Assembly: GCA_038868115.1 (NCBI GenBank) | Contig: JAWBXA010000001.1 | Location: 53,466-117,465 of the forward strand | Source: JAGTQI01 sp038868115 | GTDB lineage: Archaea > Thermoproteota > Bathyarchaeia > Bathyarchaeales > Bathycorpusculaceae | DNA: 64,000 nt | Direction of reading: 5' to 3' | In this document: positions 59,958-64,000 of the stretch, in pieces | Position numbering within the stretch: position 1 is the first letter of the stretch | Layout of the letters: every line of letters starts with the position of its first letter | Notes under the pieces: model-generated | What the model saw: only the letters and a program-made list of their open reading frames with translations | Database searches by the model: none | Told to the model about the DNA's origin: nothing | Made by a program: the position numbers and the translations under genes

Positions 59958-60320
59958 ATGAGCGAGTTTCGCTACAAGCAAGTCATAGTCTTCCGTTCAG
60001 ACTTAAAACTCAGCAAAGGGAAAACTGCTGCTCAAGCAGGACACGCGGCGGTCTCTGCAGCTGAAGAAGCTCGCAAGCGCAGGAGAGAATGGTGGGAAAC
60101 TTGGCTAAATGAGGGCCAGTGTAAGGTTGTTGTAAAGGTTAAAGGCGAAGCAGAACTTCTAACGCTGGAAAAACAAGCAAGAGAAATGGCTTTACCTTGT
60201 GCCTTAATTGTTGACAAAGGTTTAACCGAGGTTCCTCCTGGAACAGTAACATGTTTAGGGATAGGACCGGCCCCAACTGACAAAGTTGATAAAATTACCG
60301 GCAATCTTCCGCTTTTATAG
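59958..60320 (+). CDS. pth2: Peptidyl-tRNA hydrolase Pth2
   Basis: Recycles peptidyl-tRNA. 120 residues with the archaeal/eukaryotic Pth2 sequence: YKQVIVFRSDLKLSKGKTAA, QAGHAAVSAAEEARKR, KVVVKVKGEAELLTLE, LIVDKGLTEVPPGTVT and the C-terminal GIGPAPTDKVDKITG. Key Lys, His and Asp residues are conserved. Seven bases separate it from the upstream and downstream genes, so it is in an operon with truD. Confidence 0.96.
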   Translation: MSEFRYKQVIVFRSDLKLSKGKTAAQAGHAAVSAAEEARKRRREWWETWLNEGQCKVVVKVKGEAELLTLEKQAREMALPCALIVDKGLTEVPPGTVTCLGIGPAPTDKVDKITGNLPLL

Positions 60321-60327
60321 TTGAGGC

Positions 60328-61710
60328 TTGGATGTGCGTATTCCGAAGCTTGAAAAAAGCATTGGAATAGAGGTCTACGCTACAGGTTCTCTCGGCATTG
60401 GAGGCATCATAAGGCAACTATATGAAGATTTTGTTGTCGAAGAATTGCTAGTTAACGGCTCAAAAGCGGAAGTGCTTACTCCTCATGTGCCACTACTAAC
60501 TCAAAAATGGCCTTCAACTAACCACTATTTGCTTTGCGTATTAATTAAACGAAATTGGGATACTTTTCAAGTTCTTGAAGCTATTGCAAAACAGCTGGGT
60601 ATAAGCTCGCAAAAGATTCATATCGCCGGGATTAAAGATACAAAGGCCGTTACCGCTCAATATATAACAGTTAGAGACGCTAAGCCAGAAGACGTTAAAA
60701 ATGTAAGCATCGAGAACGTAAAGATTATACCGGTAGGCTTTCTTCAGACTAAACTCTCGCCATATTACCTGCTTGGAAACTCCTTTAAAATCGTAATACG
60801 CGCCATAAGTCATACAAAAACAGTCATACAGCAAAGAATAGAAAAAGTTGTCAAAGAGATTGAAACATTGGGCGGCATACCAAATTTTTTCGGACATCAA
60901 CGTTTTGGCACAATTCGCCCGATAACCCACCTTGTTGGAAAAGCTCTCGTTAAAGGCGATTTTCGCAAAGCTGCAATGCTTTTTCTCGCCAAACCTTACC
61001 CTTTTGAGCACTCAAAATCAAGAATTGCCCGTGAAGAACTCTACCGCACACGGAACTTTAAGAAAGCCTTAGAAACCTTTCCTGGACACTTGTATTATGA
61101 GCGCTTGATGCTCAAACATTTGATGAAGAAGCCGGATGATTTTAAAGGCGCCTTCCAAAGGTTACCAATAAAACTACGCAGGCTTTTCCCTCAGGCTTAT
61201 CAAGCCTACCTATTTAACAGATTTTTAAGCAAAAGAATTGCGCTTGGGCTCCCTTTAAACGCTGCGGAAGTTGGAGATTACGTGATTAAAATTGAAACTA
61301 CGGGGTTGCCAAACCAGAGACTATACGAAATTGCAAATCAAACGAAAATACCCGAAATAAACAGCGCAATAGCCTCTGGAAAAATGCGCTTTGCAATCCC
61401 GCTAGTCGGTTTTAGACAGCGCCTATCAGAAGGTGTTCAAGGTGAAATCGAAAAACAGATTCTGGAAGAAGAAGGCATAACTCCCGAGAACTTCAAGATA
61501 AAAGGAATGCCGGAACTGAGCCTAAAAGGCAGTTTACGCACAGCCTTAACAACATTAAAAGATTTTAAAGTAGAGGAAATATCCAGCGACCATGCAAACC
61601 CACGAAAAAACATGGCGAAAATAAGCTTTACCTTATACCGCGGATCATATGCTACAGCGTTCTTGAGAGAGCTTATGAAGCCCCACAACCCAATTAAGGC
61701 GGGATTCTAG
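60328..61710 (+). CDS. truD: tRNA pseudouridine(13) synthase TruD
   Basis: Isomerises U13 of tRNAs. 460 residues (TTG start) in the long archaeal form. Catalytic Asp in HIAGIKDTKAVTAQY, the FFGHQRFG motif, and the inserted TRUD domain between. The start is 7 bases after pth2 and its end overlaps the convergent DHH gene by 17 bases. Confidence 0.95.
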   Translation: MDVRIPKLEKSIGIEVYATGSLGIGGIIRQLYEDFVVEELLVNGSKAEVLTPHVPLLTQKWPSTNHYLLCVLIKRNWDTFQVLEAIAKQLGISSQKIHIAGIKDTKAVTAQYITVRDAKPEDVKNVSIENVKIIPVGFLQTKLSPYYLLGNSFKIVIRAISHTKTVIQQRIEKVVKEIETLGGIPNFFGHQRFGTIRPITHLVGKALVKGDFRKAAMLFLAKPYPFEHSKSRIAREELYRTRNFKKALETFPGHLYYERLMLKHLMKKPDDFKGAFQRLPIKLRRLFPQAYQAYLFNRFLSKRIALGLPLNAAEVGDYVIKIETTGLPNQRLYEIANQTKIPEINSAIASGKMRFAIPLVGFRQRLSEGVQGEIEKQILEEEGITPENFKIKGMPELSLKGSLRTALTTLKDFKVEEISSDHANPRKNMAKISFTLYRGSYATAFLRELMKPHNPIKAGF

Positions 61711-62893
61711 GAGAAGCAAATCTATTTATAATCCTTTCAGCGTTTTCTAGAAGCTCCATCTTTCTATCCGCTGGCAAGACGACATTTGCAGCGTATTGAT
61801 GACCATCAGCCATTCCGAAACCTTCAGAAGCCCTCTCTAAAAGGTTAACTGCCCCTGGCAGTTTTCCGCTATCAATTAATTGTTGCATGGGTTTAGGGAC
61901 GCGGACAGATGCCTTTAAAAATTTTCCCTTAAGTTTCCCCCATTTCGGTATCTCCGGCGGCACATTAACAAAGCCTAATATATACTTATTGGGCTTTATC
62001 AACCGTGCTTGATAGGAAAGAAAAGAGCAGAATTGTCCAACAACCTTTGTTCCCATACCAGTATATATATCTCCAGCGTCAAACCATTGAATGTGTTCTG
62101 TTTCCTTAAGCCTCTCACGGTATAACATCCACAATAGCTTGCGGTTAGCATCTTTCCGTCTTTCCTCTAAAACATTAATTTTCTTCTCTATTTCTGGACT
62201 TATTCCTTCTAAACATGCCCTTATACCTAAATCAGGACCACCTTCATAATAGCCAACGGCACCCAAAATTTGGAGTTTCGAAAACAGAGCATCCACATTA
62301 ATTTCCAGCTTTGTAATCTCAAGATTCTTTCCTTTTCTCCGAACTACTCCAGCTTTCAAAGATTCTTCCAAAACGATATGGTTAATCGCTTTAAAGGTAC
62401 CTGGGATTTCACAGCTTCCTACAAGAGCCAAGTAGCCTAAATCGTGGTTCTCTCGATTTAAAGCTTTTGCAAAGAGGTAGCAGCATGTGGCGCCAGAGAA
62501 ATCTGTTTCACCTTTAAAGCCAAAATTTTCCAGGTTTAAATCTAAAACTTTAGGATCTTTAGATACTTTTGGGTCGTGGTGGTCTAGTATTATAGTTAGG
62601 TTTCGCCCCATGTTGTACTTGGATATTAGATCAGCGTGCGAAGAACCTATATCAACATAAAAAATTGTTTGCCCAGTCTTCGAGTGTATATCTTTAATTA
62701 CCTCTTCATAGACTTTCTCCAAACAGAAAGTTTCCGTCTTCACCCCCTCCCGCTCCAAGGCCTTCCGAGTTATTGCCGCTGAACATAAGCCATCCGCATC
62801 ATCGTGATGAATAATGATGACCTCTTTCGGCATTTCTCTCCTTACGATCGAAATAATATTTGTAACGTAACGGTCAAAATGCTGCAAAGACAT
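61694..62893 (-). CDS. DHH family phosphoesterase (RecJ-like)
   Basis: 399 residues from the ATG at 62893 (another at 62911). Metal-binding motifs of the DHH superfamily: IIIHHDDADGLCSAAI, TIFYVDIGSSHADL, and ILDHHDPKV. The C-terminal DHHA1 domain ends GFGMADGHQYAANVVLP (GGH-like). Archaeal relatives are RecJ/GAN-type nucleases or nanoRNases; this branch is not defined. The upstream neighbour is a broken CBS gene ending 11 bases before. Confidence 0.88.
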   Translation of the reverse strand: MSLQHFDRYVTNIISIVRREMPKEVIIIHHDDADGLCSAAITRKALEREGVKTETFCLEKVYEEVIKDIHSKTGQTIFYVDIGSSHADLISKYNMGRNLTIILDHHDPKVSKDPKVLDLNLENFGFKGETDFSGATCCYLFAKALNRENHDLGYLALVGSCEIPGTFKAINHIVLEESLKAGVVRRKGKNLEITKLEINVDALFSKLQILGAVGYYEGGPDLGIRACLEGISPEIEKKINVLEERRKDANRKLLWMLYRERLKETEHIQWFDAGDIYTGMGTKVVGQFCSFLSYQARLIKPNKYILGFVNVPPEIPKWGKLKGKFLKASVRVPKPMQQLIDSGKLPGAVNLLERASEGFGMADGHQYAANVVLPADRKMELLENAERIINRFASPRIPP

Positions 62894-62903
62894 TTTCAAG
62901 CCT

Positions 62904-63352
62904 CTAAGCAATTGTCTTCAAAAGATCTGAACGGGTTATTATTCCAATAACTTTTTTGCCTCTCAACACCAAAACTCCCTGCCATCACTCAAGCAATGGC
63001 CGAATGGTACTTATGCTGGTCTCTTCTGAAACTATTGGTAGCGGGGATCCATAACATTCTTAACTTTCTCATTTGCGATGTTTGACCCCAGTTTTCTGAT
63101 TATACTTTCTTCGGTTATTGTTCCAACAACCTTACTTTCATCAATGACTGGCATCTGAGAGATTGCGTGTCTAACCATTATCTCGCTAACTTTCAATATG
63201 CTATCTTCAGGTCTCGCAAAAAGTACACCTTTCATCATCAAATCTCTACACTTCAACTCTTTCCCCTCAGTTAAGATCTTTAAAATCTTATCCCCAAACC
63301 CAAACACCCTCTCAAAGGGGGGAGAGAGGGACAGACGGACAGACAGAGACAC
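62904..63352 (-). pseudogene. Broken CBS-domain gene
   Basis: A readable CBS pair (CRDLMMKGVLFARPEDSILK, SQMPVIDESKVVGTITEESI, VKNVMDPR) ends at a TAG (63032), while the protein continues in another frame as LPIVSEETSISTIRPLLE, then an in-frame TGA, then QGVLVLRGKKVIGIITRSDL and a TAG at 62904-62906. One frameshift and one internal stop are needed. The 5' end runs into simple-sequence DNA (63320-63410), so the real N-terminus, perhaps a helix-turn-helix, is missing. Confidence 0.8.
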
Positions 63353-63410
63353 ACACGTTTTTCCTATGCCTCCCCCCTACCCTGTCAGTCACAGTCAGTC
63401 AGTCACACAC
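63320..63410. repeat. Simple-sequence tract (GACA/GTCA-type repeats)
   Basis: Two clusters of short tandem repeats: GACAGACGGACAGACAGAGA and ACACAC around 63329-63356, and CAGTCACAGTCAGTCAGTCA with CACAC around 63385-63410, separated by a C-rich stretch. Such tetranucleotide/dinucleotide repeats are unlike the rest of the window. They sit between the broken CBS gene and the Cas1 fragment and may mark a rearrangement or a mis-assembled join. Confidence 0.75.
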
Positions 63411-64000
63411 AACAAACCTAGGCTTCCATTCAGGCTTTTCGTTTCTCAAGTATTTGGCTAAAAGATAGGCTTCCTCGTTAATGAGAGTTTCAAAGGTTTG
63501 GCTTTTCCCCCATTTAATTCTTGGAACATTAACCTTAGCTTCAAACAATCGATTAAGCTTTTCGCTAATTCTCTAGTTTTTTCCTTACCTAAAACTTGTC
63601 TTTTTCCTAAACGGTTAGAGCTGAACCATTCAGTTTTAACTGTGAAATCCTTAGCCGTTAAGGTTTGGCTGAACCCTATTAGGAAATCGTCTATGAGATG
63701 GCGATATAATTCCATCATGTCACACACTAGGCTAGGCTTGCCAAACTGTTCGCTATGCACAAAGCCAAGGTAAGGCTCTAAATGAGCATTCAAAACCGCC
63801 ATGTAAACCCTAAACTTAAGCATGGTATAAGCCAAATTGAAAGTATTATTTAAACCGTCATAGGCTTTCCATCCCTTACGCTTATCAGCCTTGAAAGGCA
63901 ACAGCTTAAAGATTTCATGATAATAATGCTCTGAGGCTTTCCCTTCAATAGGTAAAAGCCTTCTCCTAACATCCATAAGGCTATTAGAGTTTAAACCCTC
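63399..64000 (-). pseudogene. cas1: CRISPR-associated Cas1, C-terminal part, frameshifted and cut by the window edge
   Basis: The minus-strand frame is open to base 64000, so the N-terminus is outside. Cas1 landmarks: EGKASEHYYHEIFKLLP (catalytic Glu), the NTFNLAYTMLKFRVYMAV helix, EPYLGFVHSEQFGKPS (catalytic His) and LVCDMMELYRHLIDDF (Asp/Glu). Near 63492-63500 the frame slips: frame one ends at 63458, but the expected tail FETLINEEAYLLAKYLRNEK continues in another frame to about 63399. No cas2 or repeat array follows on this side; the rest of the locus would be beyond the right edge. Confidence 0.88.

Noticed and set aside
62950..62970. TGA in the CBS gene read as selenocysteine or pyrrolysine-type recoding
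   Set aside because: The same gene also has a frameshift and a lost 5' end, no recoding element is seen, and the codon is not at a catalytic site in this family.
63320..63410. CRISPR array next to Cas1
   Set aside because: The repeats are 2-4 bases long with no spacer-sized unique sequence; this is simple-sequence DNA.

Overview
The window is gene-dense archaeal DNA. Archaeal markers include ribosomal proteins S17e, S25e and S26e, RNA polymerase subunit K, a histone, a thermosome, a two-ring CDC48 ATPase, a proteasome beta subunit, FEN-1, EF-1 beta, Pth2, TruD, Trm5, FAU-1 and a geranylgeranyl reductase. A histone together with an unprocessable, crenarchaeal-style proteasome beta subunit, 2-oxoacid:ferredoxin and aldehyde:ferredoxin oxidoreductases and an acyl-CoA dehydrogenase suggests an anaerobic TACK-lineage archaeon. 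Bathyarchaeia would fit, but this is inference and not proven. TTG starts are common, genes often overlap at convergent ends, and there is one 99-base assembly gap. I see no rRNA or tRNA gene.

Layout. 0-9.4 kb: CPBP protease, nadC, a glycosyltransferase, AMMECR1, proteasome beta, MGMT, nadM, SAM hydroxide adenosyltransferase, a cofE-like ligase, a MoaD/SAMP-like protein and glycerate kinase. 9.4-19.8 kb: a hydroxyacid dehydrogenase and aminotransferase next to the glycerate kinase (a plausible serine/glyoxylate branch), small ribosomal proteins, histone, a COG2403 GTPase, a DegT aminotransferase, and trpB2 divergent from an ACT-domain regulator across a shared palindrome. 19.8-28 kb: a proline racemase-like gene with a decayed ornithine cyclodeaminase behind it, tungsten-type AOR, a membrane sensor-like protein, KorABG and acyl-CoA dehydrogenase. 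28-41.6 kb: thermosome, rpoK, pyrC, FAU-1, rtcA, acylphosphatase, an MFS transporter, a GMP synthase PPase subunit with an insertion, a ribbon-helix-helix protein, pyrF and a B3/B4 protein. 41.9-51 kb: regulators, DUF72, uracil-DNA glycosylase, a CDP-alcohol phosphotransferase, DUF4438, CBS proteins (one intact, one decayed), trm5, a GNAT protein and an unusual winged-helix/S-layer-like/EF-hand protein. 51-62.9 kb: glmS, pcm, fen, aEF-1 beta, cdc48, geranylgeranyl reductase, pth2, truD and a DHH phosphoesterase. 62.9-64 kb: a broken CBS gene, an odd simple-sequence tract and the C-terminal part of Cas1, frameshifted near its end.

The most notable observation is in pcm (protein-L-isoaspartate methyltransferase, 53534-54275). 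The reading frame is broken by a 31-base insertion at 53754-53784. The insertion and its flanks fold into a bulge-helix-bulge of canonical 3-4-3 geometry. Cutting after the second nucleotide of each bulge removes exactly 31 bases, restores the frame and recreates the conserved Ala-Pro-His-Met-Val junction of the family. This looks like an archaeal splicing-endonuclease intron inside a protein-coding gene, a class with very few known examples. Other points of interest are the Thr1-to-Ala proteasome subunit, the atypical racemase active site beside a relic of its likely pathway partner, the shared trpB2/regulator operator, and several decayed genes.
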